From the NCBI GenBank assembly GCA_948567375.1, contig OX419757.1, positions 44,764,001 through 44,828,000 of the forward strand: DNA of 64,000 bases, in the 5' to 3' direction. Both the position numbers and the translations under genes were made by a program. Under the pieces are notes generated by a model. The model had not been told where the DNA came from and did not search any database. It worked only from the letters and a program-made list of their open reading frames with translations. The DNA is from Lunularia cruciata. Lineage: Eukaryota > Streptophyta > Marchantiopsida > Lunulariales > Lunulariaceae. Positions 35,860-47,099 of this stretch are shown piece by piece (position 1 is the first letter of the stretch; each line of letters starts with the position of its first letter).

Positions 35860-36400
35860 TACAAATCTCGGAAGTAGAAGAATACTAAGCCAAATTTGAA
35901 ACTAGGTATCAATGCAATATGAATGTCTGCATCGAGAGAACAACGGGAAGAGAGAGCTCAAAGATGAGCATTGCAGCGTGAAGAAGATGAACGTTTGGAA
36001 ATCCCATCCACTTTTGACAAAACCAAACGAGAGGCATTGGACTTTCAACTCCTTCACAAAGTACAAGAAGCACTATGAGAACTTGACCACAAGAAACGCA
36101 AAGGCAGTTGGCAAGGCTACTTTGCATCCCCCTCTTCGTCCAAAAAGAAGAAAGACTCGAGTGGCCAAACATATGCATTACGGCCCAGTACACCAACTTC
36201 TCCTAGAGCTGTAAAGGAATTTGTGTCCTTAAAGAATTTGTTCGAGAAAAGACAGCACGGAAACTCACGGAAGAAGAGTGTCAACATCTTCTACAAAGGA
36301 TTCCTCAGTTGTCCCAAAGGAATTTTGAAGAACACATCGAAGGTGTTGATCTTAAATCTTCCAACCGGGTTGAAGTAGACACCCTTATATCAGAAATTGT
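35860..36400 (+). pseudogene. N-terminal gag remnant of L copy 2
   Basis: A charged, helix-prone reading follows the primer site (REQREERAQ, then IPSTFDKTKREALDFQLLHK and FASPSSSKKKKDSSGQTYA), with stops and shifts. It resembles the N-terminal leader of Gag in Tat/Athila-type elements in position and composition only. The frame ends at the deletion junction near 36400. Confidence 0.45.
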
Positions 36401-36600
36401 AAAAGAAGACCCTACAAGGTGGAAGAACCAGCACCAATGGAGATTGATGTTATCCAATGGAGGCCACTTGGTGCAGTAGATAGAGAAAGATTATAACAAA
36501 ATGGAGGTTGTTTTTATTGTCGCCAAGTTGGACATCACATTGCTAAATGTACACTTAAGAATGGGCGACCTTGACAAGTTGCCCAGATGGAGTTTGTGGA
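36401..36600 (+). pseudogene. Gag C-terminus and zinc knuckle of B4
   Basis: At 36509-36550 the reading is CFYCRQVGHHIAKC, an intact CX2CX4HX4C nucleocapsid knuckle, followed by TLKNGRP and a TGA. The rest of Gag is missing because of the L insertion and the associated deletion. Confidence 0.85.
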
Positions 36601-36612
36601 ACTGAATGATCA

Positions 36613-37140
36613 GTGAAACAAAGAATCCTAGTAGGAGATTTTGAGCCGCCTATTGGGAGCTTGATTAGTTCTAATGGGATTGAAGGCTCGACCTATGCAA
36701 GTTTGCTTCACTTGCAAGGTACAATATCTAATTGGGGTTGTAGGATGTTGGTTGATTCTAGAAGTTCAAAGAATTGCATGTCTATGCAAGTAGCAAAGGA
36801 TTTGGGTATTCCTATCAAGCCAGTGATTGGAAGTAGTTTGATGATGGTGGATGGTAGAAAGGGTTTTGCATTCCACACCTTGCATCCTATTACCTTCAAG
36901 ATTGGGAATGAGTATTTGGAGTGTATGAGGTTTATAGTGGCACCTCTATACTATGATATCATTCTAGGTCTACCTTGGCATGAACGTCATAAGGTTCAAT
37001 TTGATTGGACCCGATGCCAAATTCAAGTACAACACCAAGGTAGGAATTTCCGATTAGGTTGTTTGGCACTTCTTAGTAAGACACCTAAGTATAGTCAGTC
37101 TCAAGATAGGAAGTTTGTTGAGAAGGTAGTCATAGAGTGA
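36613..37140 (+). pseudogene. Aspartic protease of B4
   Basis: An open 175-codon frame: SSNGIEGSTYASLLHLQG leader, MLVDSRSSKNCMSM active-site region (D-S-R replaces D-S-G), KDLGIPIKPVIGSSLMMVDG, and YYDIILGLPWHERH. Loss of the active-site Gly probably inactivates it. It continues into the Glu/Lys linker (37144-37425), which ends in a QEFANVFPDDLPKGLP lead-in to RT. Confidence 0.85.
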
Positions 37141-37428
37141 ACCTTGAAGGAAGTGGAGTACCAAGATGAGAAGTTTGCCAAGAAGGTAACCATGGAGCAA
37201 GCTTGGAAGAGAGATGAGTGCCTGGAAGGGAAGTTGGTTAGTAAAGTAGCCATAGAGCAAGCTTTGGAGGAAGATAAGTCTATATTTGCGGTGTGGATCA
37301 AGCAAATTGCACAAGAACAATTGGAGGAGGGCCAAGAGCCTCATCAAGCAATGGTTGATCAGATAGTTCAAGAGTTTGCAAACGTGTTTCCGGATGACCT
37401 GCCAAAGGGATTACCCTCTGATTGAGGT

Positions 37429-38001
37429 ATGCCTTTCAAGATCAAGTTATTGCTAGGGAGTACTTTAGTGAGTAGACCGATCTATCTGCTCTCACCAAAG
37501 GAGTTGGAGGAGTTGCAAAAAATACTTATAAAGTTATTGGAGAAGGACTTCATACAACATAGTACCTCTCCTTGGGGAGCACCAGTACTATTTGTTCCAA
37601 AGAAGGATGGAGGACTTTGTTTTTATATTGATTACCATGGGCTCAATAAGCAAACCATGAAGAATGCATATCCCTTTCCTTGGATTGATGACTTGCTTGA
37701 TCAACTAAGTGGAGCATGCTACGTTTTCAAGTTGGACCTTCATAGCGGCTATTGGCAAATTCCTATTGATAGAGAGGATGTGCAAAAGACTGCCTTTCGT
37801 ACAAGGTATAGGCATTTTGAGTGGAGAGTTCTACCTTTTGGACTCACTAATGCTCCAGCAATCTTCATGGATCAGATGCATTGGATGTTGGATGGACTAT
37901 TGGATCGGTCCATGGTGGTGTTCTTGGATGATATCTTAATTTATAGTAAGACAAAGGTAGAACATGTGAATCATTTGCAAGAAGTCCTAAGACAACTATG
38001 A
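37429..38001 (+). pseudogene. Reverse transcriptase of B4, palm and fingers intact
   Basis: A 190-codon open frame with [63 protein letters not shown] and the catalytic [12 protein letters not shown]. All core RT motifs are present and uninterrupted. A TGA at 37999 ends the frame before the thumb, which continues at 38062-38262 (GHKISSEEIKMEEEK; FNGLASFYRRFIHYYAHVAA) in the next open stretch. It would not yield a full polymerase without suppression of the stop. Confidence 0.9.
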
Positions 38002-38304
38002 CAATGGAAATTTTACTACAAGAAGTCAAAGTGTGCCTTTTGGCAAAAAGAGGTTACCTTCTTGGGTCATAAGATCTCATCAGAGGAGATCAAGATGGAA
38101 GAAGAGAAAAGCAAGGCCATTACTGATTGGCCTACCCCAAAGGATGCTACAAAAGTATGGGCATTTAATGGATTGGCTAGTTTTTACCGACGGTTCATCC
38201 ATTATTATGCTCATGTGGCTGCACCATTGATTGACCTCTTGGGAAAGAACTCAAGCTTCTAGTGGACCACCAAGCATGAAGAAGCATTCTAGAAGTTAAA
38301 GCAT

Positions 38305-38709
38305 ATGGTGTCTTCAAGACCCATTCTTCAACCATATGATCCTCAACTACCTTGTGTGGTTGATTTTGATGCTTCTAACTTTGCAATTGGAGCCGTGCTA
38401 CAACAAGAATTCCTAGATGGACTCCATCCCATTGCCTTTGTGTCTTGCCAACTCAATATGGCTGAACAAAACTACTCTGCTCAAGATCAAGAGCAACTTG
38501 TAATTGTATACGCTACCAAGGTATGGAGGCATTACCTCTTGGGGAAACAAGTGATCATGCAAACAGATCACAAACCATTGTTGCAGACCTTATACTTGGA
38601 GCATATGAAGAGTCAACATCATCAATGGGAAGAACAACTCCAACTGTATGACATCAAACTTGAGTACAAACCAGGTTGGTTCCATGTCATCTCTGATGCC
38701 TTATCATGA
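38305..38709 (+). pseudogene. RNase H of B4
   Basis: An open 134-codon stretch with all four expected acidic sites: VDFDASNFAIGAVLQQEF, SAQDQEQLVIVYATKVW, MQTDHKPLLQT and VISDALS. The tail WEEQLQLYDIKLEYKPG is typical of chromovirus RNase H. A TGA follows immediately, before integrase. Preserved as a domain, but disconnected from RT by stops. Confidence 0.9.
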
Positions 38710-38718
38710 TGACTTGAT

Positions 38719-39960
38719 TTGAAGTCTCTTCCTCTCATCACAGCGGCAATTTCAACAGTGTCAGTTGACTCCAAGGTCCAAAATGAGTTTCAGTCAACTC
38801 TACACCAAGATCCCTTCTTCCAAATGGTACATGGTTGCCTTACGGCATGCGATAAGGAGTACAACACCTTCTCCATCAAGGAGGGCCTTTTATTCCATGA
38901 GGACCGGATCTATGTTCCAACTAAAGGTGATCTTTGACTTGTGCGCCTTCAAGAAGCCCATGATTTACCCATTGCTGGTCACATGGGTATGGACAAGACC
39001 TTGGGTACCCTCCAACATCAATGGTAGTGGCCCAACAAGACACAAGATGTTTGAGAATTTATTCAATTGTGTGAGAGTTACCAACGTAACAAGGCCAGCA
39101 ACCAGAAGCTGAGTGGACTCCTTCAACCACTTGCCATTCCATCTGCTTGTTGGGAGCATGTGAGCTTGGATCTCATCACATCATTGCCAAAGACAAAACA
39201 AGGGCACACCGCAATTGTGGTGTTTGTGGATAAGCTTAATAAGCAAATCCACTTGGCACCAACTTGTGATACCATGGATGCTCCAACCTTAGTGAAAATC
39301 AACTTTGACAATGTCTTCAAGCATCATAGGATGCCACGTGTACTCATCTTTGACCGTGATCCTTGATTTATTGGGAAGTTTTGGCAAGCACTCTTCTAGA
39401 TACTCGACACCAAGCTTGCTTTGTCCATGGCCTATCATCCTCAAACTAATGGACAAACTGAATGTGCAAATTTTACATTGGAGGATATGTTGCATGCCTT
39501 TGTCAATGTCTACTCTACCAATTAGGATGAATGTCTTGCAGTTGCAGAATTTGCCTACAACAATTCCAAACATGCAAGTACCGGATTTTCTTCTTTTTCT
39601 CTCAATTTTGGCTAAGATCCGCTTGTTCTAGATTCTCTTCTTGCTCCCCCTCCATCTCAAGTTCCTCGTACTTCCACATTCTTGACCACTATATTCCACT
39701 CTCTCCAACAAGCCAAGTCTCACCTCCTTGTTGCTCAGAATCACCAAAAACAATATGCGGACCACCATTGTCGTGATCTCACCTTTGAAGTCGGTGATAA
39801 AGTCATGCTATCCTCTATAACCTCCCTCTCCTACTTGATACCCAAGTTTGTAAACTTGCACCTAATTGGATAGGACCCTTTGATATCACCCAAATTGTCT
39901 CTCTTGTTGCTTATTGACTTGCCTTGTCTTGTCATATGTGTATCCATCTTGTCTTTCATG
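38719..39960 (+). pseudogene. Integrase of B4
   Basis: The N-terminal zinc part includes CESYQRNKAS near 39067-39100, where the second zinc Cys of CxxC is Tyr. The core contains EHVSLDLITSLPKTKQGHTA, VLIFDRDP then TGA, and TNGQTECANFTLEDML (catalytic Glu). The C-terminal part runs to IPKFVNLHLIG. Stops at about 39366, 39399, 39525, 39615 and 39872 break it. Domain order agrees with the family. Confidence 0.85.
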
Positions 39961-40049
39961 TTTCCAAGTTGAAATCCTTTGTTCCTAACCCCTCTTCCTT
40001 TTCCTTTTGAGTCCAATCTCTCCCTCTTCCTATCCCTACCAATGATCAT

Positions 40050-40215
40050 GAGGAGTACAAAGTTGATCGTATCCTTGCACGTTGCCATATTCATCAAGGC
40101 CGTCGCCAACATATGGAGTACAATGTCCTTTGGAAAGGGTATCCCCTTCATGATGCCACATGGGAACCTCTTTCTCACCTCCAGCATGCACAGACGGCCA
40201 TCCAAGAATTTAAAG
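40050..40215 (+). pseudogene. Chromodomain of B4
   Basis: Reads EEYKVDRILARCHIHQG, MEYNVLWKGYPLHDATWEPL and HLQHAQTAIQEF. Aromatic cage positions (Y, W, W) and the WKGY signature are present. It places the B family among chromoviruses. It lies 45 bp before the 3' LTR. Confidence 0.9.
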
Positions 40216-40259
40216 CTCCACTAGCAACGAGGATGTCACCAACTAGCGGTGAGGGAATA

Positions 40260-40685
40260 TGTAACAATATGGAGTTTAACGACAAAGTTAGTCGGACTTA
40301 CAAAGTAGCACATAAGATAAATTAGCTTAGAGTATTCCGAAAGTATCTAGGAAGCTTCTTGGGAAGCTTCCCGGCTAGCTTAGCTTGCACCACAAGTAAA
40401 AAGCTTCTAGAAGGAAGCTTCTAGAAGCTTCTAACTAGCTTAGCTTGCACGTCAAGTAGGCGGCTTCTAAAAGGAAGTTTCTTGAGAAGCTTCCTAGTTA
40501 ACTTGGCTTGCACTCTAAGAAAGCGGCTTGAGGAAGCTTCCTGAGAAGCTTCTCAAGGGCCTTGTATGCTACCTATAAATACCAAAGACAAAGCTCATGC
40601 TAGTCATTTGGAGTTTTCCCTTACTCAAGTGTCCCAATGTGAGTTTCCATTCTCCTATTTCTCTCCTCGGTCTCGGTCTTTTATA
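40260..40685 (+). repeat. 3' LTR of B4
   Basis: TGTAACAATATGG to CTTTTATA (terminal CA changed to TA). It is preceded by the PPT-like CTAGCGGTGAGGGAATA. Confidence 0.95.
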
Positions 40686-43350
40686 ATTAAAAACTGGCCA
40701 ATCCATTAAATGCTCATACTTATGTAGCATCCTTTGGAGTAGGCCAATCAATAATGGCCTTGATTTTCTCCTCTTCCATATTGATCCCTTCTGATGAGAT
40801 CTTGTGACCCAAGAAGATAACTTCTAACCAAAAGGCACACTTTGACTTCTTACAATAAAATTACCATTGTCGTAATTGTCTTAGGACTTCTCACACATGA
40901 TTCATATGTTCTACCTTTGTCTTGCTATAGATAAAGATATCATTCAAGAACACTACCATGTGTCAATCCAATAGTCCATCCAACACTCAATGCATCTGAT
41001 CCATGAAGACTACTTGAGCATTAGTGAACTTGAAAGGTAGAACTCTCCACTAGAAATGCCTATACCTTGTGCAAAAAGCAATCTTTTGCACATCCTCCCT
41101 ATCAATGAGGATTTTCCAATAGCCACTATGGAGACTCAACTTGGAAAATTATTGTACTCAACTCAATTGATCAAGCAAGTCATCAATCTGAGGTAAGGAA
41201 TATGCATTCTTCACTATTTGCTTATTGAGCCCACGGTAATCAATATAGAAATGAAGTCATCCATCCTTCTTTGGAACAAATAGTACCAATGCTCCCCAAG
41301 GATAGGTACTATGTTGTATGAAGTCCTTCTCCAAGAAATCCGTAAGTGTTGTTTGCAACTCCTCCAACTCCTTTGGTGAGAGCCAATAGATTGGTCTACT
41401 CCCTGGCAATAACTCAATCTTGAAGGGCATCCCATGATCGGAGTGCAATCCCTTTGCCAGATCATCTGTAAAGATGTCCACAAACTCCTATCTGATCAAC
41501 CATTGCTTGATGAGGCTCTTGGTTCTCCTCAGATTGTCCTTATGCAATCGGCTTGATCCACATCACAAAAATAGACTTATCTTCCTCCAAAGCTTGCTCT
41601 ATGGCTACTTCACTAACAAACTTCCCATCTAAGGACTCATCTTTCTTCAAAGCTTGCTCTATGGCTGCTTTCGTGGTAAAATTTCCATCTTGGGACTCAT
41701 CCCCCTTCAAGGCTTGCTCTATGGCTACCTTCTTGAAAAACTTCACATCTTGGGATTGACAATTTTTAGGTGTCTTATTTAGAGGTGTCAGACAACCTTA
41801 TCAGAAATTCCTACCTTGATGTTGTACTTGAATTTGTTGTCGGGTCCAATCAAATTGAACCTTATGACATTCAAGCCAAGATAGTCCTAGAATGACACCG
41901 TAGTGTAGAGGTGCCACTACAAACCTCATACACTCCAAATACTCCTTCCCAATGTTGAATGTAACAAGATGTGAGGTACAAAATGCAAAACCTTTTCTAC
42001 CATCATCAATCTACTTTCCAATTATTGGTTTGTTATGAATACCCAATTCCTTTGCTACTTGCATAAACATGAAATTCTTTGAATTTCCAAAATCAACCAA
42101 AATCCTACAACCCGGTAAGATATCGTACCTTGCAAGTGAAGCAAACTTGCATAAGTCGAGCCTTCAATCCCATTAGAACTAATCAAGCTCCCAATAGGCA
42201 GCTCAGAATCTCCTATTGGGATTCCTCATTTTCTTGATCATTCCGCTCCACAAACTCCATCTGGGTAACTTGCTGAGGTCATCCATTCTTGAGTGGACAT
42301 TCATCAACGCAATGCCTAATTGGTGATAATAAAAACAACCACCATTTTGTCACAATTTCTCTCTATCTATAGTGCCAAGTGGTCTTTGTTGAATGGCATC
42401 AATCTCCATTGGTGTCGGCTCTTCCACTTGTGTGTAGTGTATTGGTAGGTTATGTGGAGGTCAAGGTCAAGACCAAGTTGTTGCAACCAAGGAATCAAAA
42501 TGTTCGGCCAACCGCATGGCTTCCTCCAAGTGTTGTGGGTCTTGCATGGTTACCCCTAATTTGATTCTTGACTTCAAGCTCCTCACAAATTGATCTAGAG
42601 CTTGACCTTCTAGTATATCTGGAATTTGCATGATGGTGTTTTTGAATTGCATGATGTAACTTCTTATAAAGCCAATCTGTCTCAACTCTACCAACCTATC
42701 CCGTGCAGCTCGTGGAGCATTTAAAGCTTAGAACCGACTAATTATTGCACTCTTGAATTCTACCCACATCAAGACTGGTGCAACAATTTTTTGTTCAACT
42801 CGCTCCACTCAAAATCTCCACCATAGCTTTGCTACTCCATCCAATTGGCTAGAAGCCAAGAGAATCTATTTTTGCTTGTCTTGCAGATTGGTAGCTTCAA
42901 AATAACATTCACAGTCAAACACAAAATTCTCCACTGTATCCAAGAGATTTCTTGCCTTCAATACCTTGGGTTTAGGGAATTGGATTTGATCTTCTCCTTC
43001 TCAAATTGGTACTCTCTCTATGTGCTCTTGTCGTTGAAGATCTCGTTCATCCAACAATCTAGCAAGGTGCTCAATTTGTTATTGCATAGCAAGGATAACA
43101 TCAATCATTGCCGCCACAGTTGTTACTCTATCATGCCACCCCTAATCTATCTAATTTATTAACACATAGAAGTAGCACGTCCATCATTCTCCATAAGTTA
43201 CAATTGGAAGCACCAAGGATTCCACAAATATGGTGATCATATGCACAAAATCTTGTCCAAAGTGTGAGGTGATGAAACTATGTTTGGGTAGCACTTGGAC
43301 ACAAAAATCCCAATGGTTTGGTGGAATTGGATTTGGTGGTCTATAATTCC
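40686..43350 (-). pseudogene. RT, protease and gag half of B3
   Basis: Right of B4 the B3 element continues: RT (41481-40700, with [18 protein letters not shown] and [15 protein letters not shown]), linker (41746-41540, repeats of an AIEQALKxDES unit), protease (about 42170-41790), zinc-knuckle region (about 42350-42290, Cys ligands altered) and Gag core (42694-42467: QIGFIRSYIMQFKNTIMQIP; RSLKSRIKLGVTMQDP). No domain is free of stops. Confidence 0.85.
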
Positions 43351-43365
43351 ATCCATCCCATTCCT

Positions 43366-43377
43366 GCTTTGATACCA
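43366..43377 (-). promoter_or_regulatory. Primer-binding site of B3
   Basis: The minus strand reads TGGTATCAAAGC, one change from TGGTATCAGAGC. Confidence 0.9.
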
Positions 43378-43378
43378 A

Positions 43379-43814
43379 TGTAAAAGACCAAGCCCAATGA
43401 GAGAAATAGGAGAATGGAAACTCACATTGGGACACTTGAATGTGGGAAAACTCCAAATACCTAGCATGAGCTTTGGCTCTTGTATTTATATGGATCATAC
43501 AAGGCTCTTGAGAAGCTTCTCAAGAAGCTTCCTTGAGCCACTTTCTTGGAGTGCAAGCCAAGTTAATTGGGAAGCTTCTCAAGAAGTTTCTCAAGAAGTT
43601 AATTGGGAAGCTTCCTTCTAGGAGCTGCTTACTTGGTGTGCAAGCTAAGTTAGTTGGAAGCTTCTAGAAGCTACCTACTTGGAGTGCAAGCTAAGATAGC
43701 CGAGAAGCTTCCTAAGAAGCTTTCTAGATACTTCTAGAATATTCTAGGCTAATTTGTCTTATTTGCTTCTTCATTAGCCCTACTAACTTTGTCGCTAAAC
43801 TCCATATTGTTACA
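43379..43814 (-). repeat. 5' LTR of B3
   Basis: Minus strand TGTAACAATATGG (43814) to TTTTACA (43379). HSE-like units at 43657-43669 and 43732-43744, TATAAATA at 43490-43483. It contains an extra copy of the CTCAAGAAG / TTAATTGGGAAGCTTC unit. Confidence 0.95.
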
Positions 43815-43819
43815 AAAAG
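43815..43819. repeat. Right target-site duplication of B3 (AAAAG)
   Basis: AAAAG follows TGTTACA; identical to 30845-30849. Confidence 0.9.
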
Positions 43820-46800
43820 GTTCATACAACATTGCCAAAAAGGTAAGTGGCTTGCCACTCTGCTCAAATACTTTAGAGTACACTCTTCTCATGGCTGCTA
43901 TGGCCAAGTTTAGGTTTGATGATTTTAGACTATTCTATATTAGCAAGATAGATTTAAATTCTGATTGTTGTGTTGCCGCTTACTGAGAAGAGTTATTTTG
44001 GATTTTGGTTGCTTAATTTTTGGAGTCTGGTTGGGTACATATTTTTAGGACAAGTTAGTCATCAACAACAACAAAAAACTTGGTGGATGCTCCAACTTTC
44101 TCCTCTAACACTCCTTTCTTGTCTTCTTCTCTAGTGCTTTCTACTCCTACTTTCTTATGTCCATCAACACTCTTCCTTCTAGAACATTTGCCTACAAAGA
44201 TTACCTTAAGAATATTGTAGCACTTTTTTCTTTGCCTCACACTAATAAACTCTTTATTGCCTTCCTTTCCCATTTCAAAATTAGAAACCTACTCCACATC
44301 CTTTATGTCCTTAAATTGACTCCCTCATCCGTTCTTCTTAGGAATGATGAAGACATCAACTTTCTTATGAATTTTCTTCGTCTCTTTCTCACATCCTATC
44401 TTTCCACAAATAGATCTACTTATGAATTTTGGCCATTATTTTCCAATTTTCCTCTAAGGAGATAGATAAAGCCACATTAAAGTCTATATTCCATGATCAA
44501 GAGGTACTAGATGCCATTCCTACCAACATTCCTTTCAAAACTCCCTCAATTGCTAAAAGGTACAGCAAATTCTAGGTTATTTATCCTTCAATTTGCTCCT
44601 ATTTCCAAAAAATGGTAGAGTTTAACTTCTCTTGCTTCTCCTTGCAGCTGTCTTCCATCATTTTTCTTTTATCAACCTTGCTTATGGATATGTCATTATT
44701 GCTTCCCTAAAAATCCTACCTTCCACCAACTTATCCTTTCTCTTCTCTAGAGATGCTAAGTTTCATCTTTATTCCATGTCTCTACCCTCTACTTCCAATG
44801 ATATTCATGTTTGCATTCTTGATTTTATGCTTTCACAAGAAGCTCTTCTTGGTACCAAGGGTATTTGAGATAAGTGGAAAAGTTATCCTTCTTTAGAAGG
44901 TCAATCACCTTATCAACCTCCTCCCAATTTGAGATGGATTGGTTGTTGTTGATCCTTTCTTCTTGACTTGTCATGATATTAACCTCTGTTTGCATTTCAA
45001 GACCAATTATATCATATGTGTACAAGTGTCTTAAAAACTCTTTTTTTGTCTATAGATAATTTAAAGATAAGATCACCATTATTTCACTAGTGAAATTTTC
45101 CTTTAATGTCTTTCTCTCCAGAAGCACAAAACTTGAAGAGATTTTTCAACCAATATTCAGTCTTATCCAAAATCAAAAGCTCTTTAGTTAAATCATTTAT
45201 TTGAGTGCCTATAAGAAGTTCAAAGGAATAAAATCCACTCCAAAATACAATACCCTAACTTAAGGAGTGTGTAGTTTACTATTAAATTTCCCAACAAAAC
45301 CATGTAGAGGAGGATCAACATGAATTTAATTTAATTAGATCAACAACATGGTCAATAATGTAGCTTATGGCTATAGATATCTTTGTTCCTTATGGTCTTT
45401 TTTACAATACAAGCATCTTCTTCAAAGATCAAAATCAATGTATCATGCCAAACATCTATTTATGGATTAAATAAGTAACATTTAACTCTTTAACAAGCTC
45501 GTGATATATGAAAAATTTTTATTTCCAACTTATATATCATTTCTAATTCTGTAACCCAAGTGTGGTAACTCAATATCAATGTACTTGTGGTATAATAGGT
45601 AAGAAATATTGTTACCTTGAGGATACGAGTTGGAATTGACTAAAAACAAGATGAATGGATTAATATGATGACAATCTATTATTTCATGTGTAACCTCTTA
45701 GACAACTTCTTTGACATTACACCAAAATATGGTAATGTCACCAAAACTAGGGACACTACAAAACTCTAAGCAATCTATTCTCTTGTGTACTAAAGGTCAA
45801 ATCCAAAGGATTCCCTAAAAGGAGGGGGAGGGGGTTTCATTCATAACAAAGTTCATTTCCTTTTAGAAGCTCTTGGTTCCCTGGTCATCCATTAGAGCCT
45901 TAGACTACCATAGTGTGGTTTGTAGGAGCCATGATTTGTATGTTACTCTCACCATGGGTTATACAAGATGCAACCTATTACTACTTACTACTACAAATGG
46001 TGCAACCTATTATTAAAAAATGGTGTTTGATGGCATTGTGAACTAAACTAGAATAAGAGATTTTAGAAGTTCCATCACCCTAAAGACTATGATAATAACA
46101 CAACATTCTAACATAATAACATAAGATAATAATAACACAACATAATAACTTCCCAAAAGGTGCAATGTCATGAGAGTCTGAAACAATTTGCAATATTCAA
46201 TTATACATAAGGGTTTTACTTGATAAGACACCAAGCTTGCAAAGGCCTATTACTATATTTTTCTTGACTTTGATAGAGCTCCTAGAGTGACACACTCTAA
46301 TTCCAAATGAATGCAACACTGCACTTAGTGCTTTGGCTCATGCCTTAGGATTTGTCACGCCAACATTTCTTGAGCATGCCATCTTTCATTCAAAGTGCAA
46401 ACTACAATGCATAAACCAACTCATGAGTCTTGATTATATAAACTTCATATTTATTACAAAAGAAGGATGTACCAATTGGACCAGCAAACATCAAGCATAT
46501 GCCTTTTCTACATTTCCTACTTGGCCATAGAAAGATCCAATGGCTACAATGGATAGAGATTTCCTAAATACATATTAGCCACTCAATCTTGATCATATCT
46601 TATTTCCTAACCCAAAACCTAATGTTAGGTAGCCATGGACTATAATCACCTTAGTTGATGGTCATCTACCTCCAAAGGACTAACACTACTTTTCATATTA
46701 ATCCAAGTATCTATGTACAAAGTATGTACATCCAATAATTTCCTAATTCAACCAAAAAAACCTCAACAATATATACAAAACAACACCCCATTGTTGGGAA

Positions 46801-47095
46801 ACAAAAACAACCACGGCTATTTATGTAAGACAATGCTCCATTTGTTATTCCTCCATAGGAAGGGCAGGTGGTGCTTGGAACAAACTCTCAGCTCCCTTGC
46901 ATATTTGAAAAAGGTCCATGAGCTCCTTCTTATAGCCATCCATAATTTATTCAAAGCCGTTTTGAACTTCTTTGAACATGGTATTAGTGTGGCCATGGAG
47001 TTTTGTAGATATTGCCTTGAATTGCTTTTTTGTGAAGGTATTCCTCTCCATCAGTTTGAGTGCATAGATCCTTTGCCTTTGTATATTGGGAGGTT
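43820..47095. other. AT-rich stretch with no assignable gene
   Basis: Broken readable protein-like text around 44050-44870 (for example 44157-44465 on +, Leu/Phe-rich) hints at an old pseudogene or LINE fragment, but no motif identifies it. From 44900 to 47095 I see only AT-rich DNA and short chance ORFs. Confidence 0.4.
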
Positions 47096-47099
47096 TTTT

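Larger units (their letters stand above)
33959..36400 (+). mobile_element. L-family element, copy 2, 3'-truncated, nested in B4
   Basis: Consists of a 1.9-kb LTR (33959-35834), a tRNA-Asp-like primer site and the beginning of gag. Near 36400 it switches abruptly to B4 gag (GGAAGAACCAGCACCAATGG). The left junction lies in B4 gag just after GAGTAATAGCTATGGCAG, which reads uninterrupted in B1 (16400-16430 region, reverse strand). The missing L 3' part and about 0.7 kb of B4 gag point to one deletion across the junction. Confidence 0.75.
33255..40685 (+). mobile_element. B-family chromovirus, copy B4, nested in B3 and itself split by L copy 2
   Basis: LTRs at 33255-33679 and 40260-40685, primer site at 33681-33692, gag start near 33930, L copy 2 inserted at 33959, then zinc knuckle, protease, RT, RNase H, integrase and chromodomain to 40215. 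This is the best-preserved B copy. Several long domains are open, although stops remain. LTRs differ by roughly 9% by eye. Most of gag between the start and the zinc knuckle has been lost together with part of the L insertion. Confidence 0.95.
30850..43814 (-). mobile_element. B-family chromovirus, copy B3, split by B4
   Basis: LTRs at 30850-31215 and 43379-43814 in minus orientation, with a perfect duplication AAAAG. The interior is interrupted at 33255-40685 by B4. The two halves join in the RT connection region: the left half stops after ATGAACCGTAGGTAA and the right half resumes with AAACTGGCCAATCC, exactly as the uninterrupted B1 text runs at 13865-13893. Order on the minus strand is LTR, primer site, gag, protease, RT, RNase H, integrase, chromodomain, LTR. 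Confidence 0.95.

Noticed and set aside
30850-43814. AAGCTTC palindromes in LTRs as a CRISPR-like or recombination array
   Set aside because: They lie only in U3 of B LTRs, have irregular spacing and are better explained as HSE-type promoter units.
44050-44870. LINE ORF remnant
   Set aside because: Protein-like wording is present, but no RT, endonuclease or zinc motif could be found, so no family is claimed.
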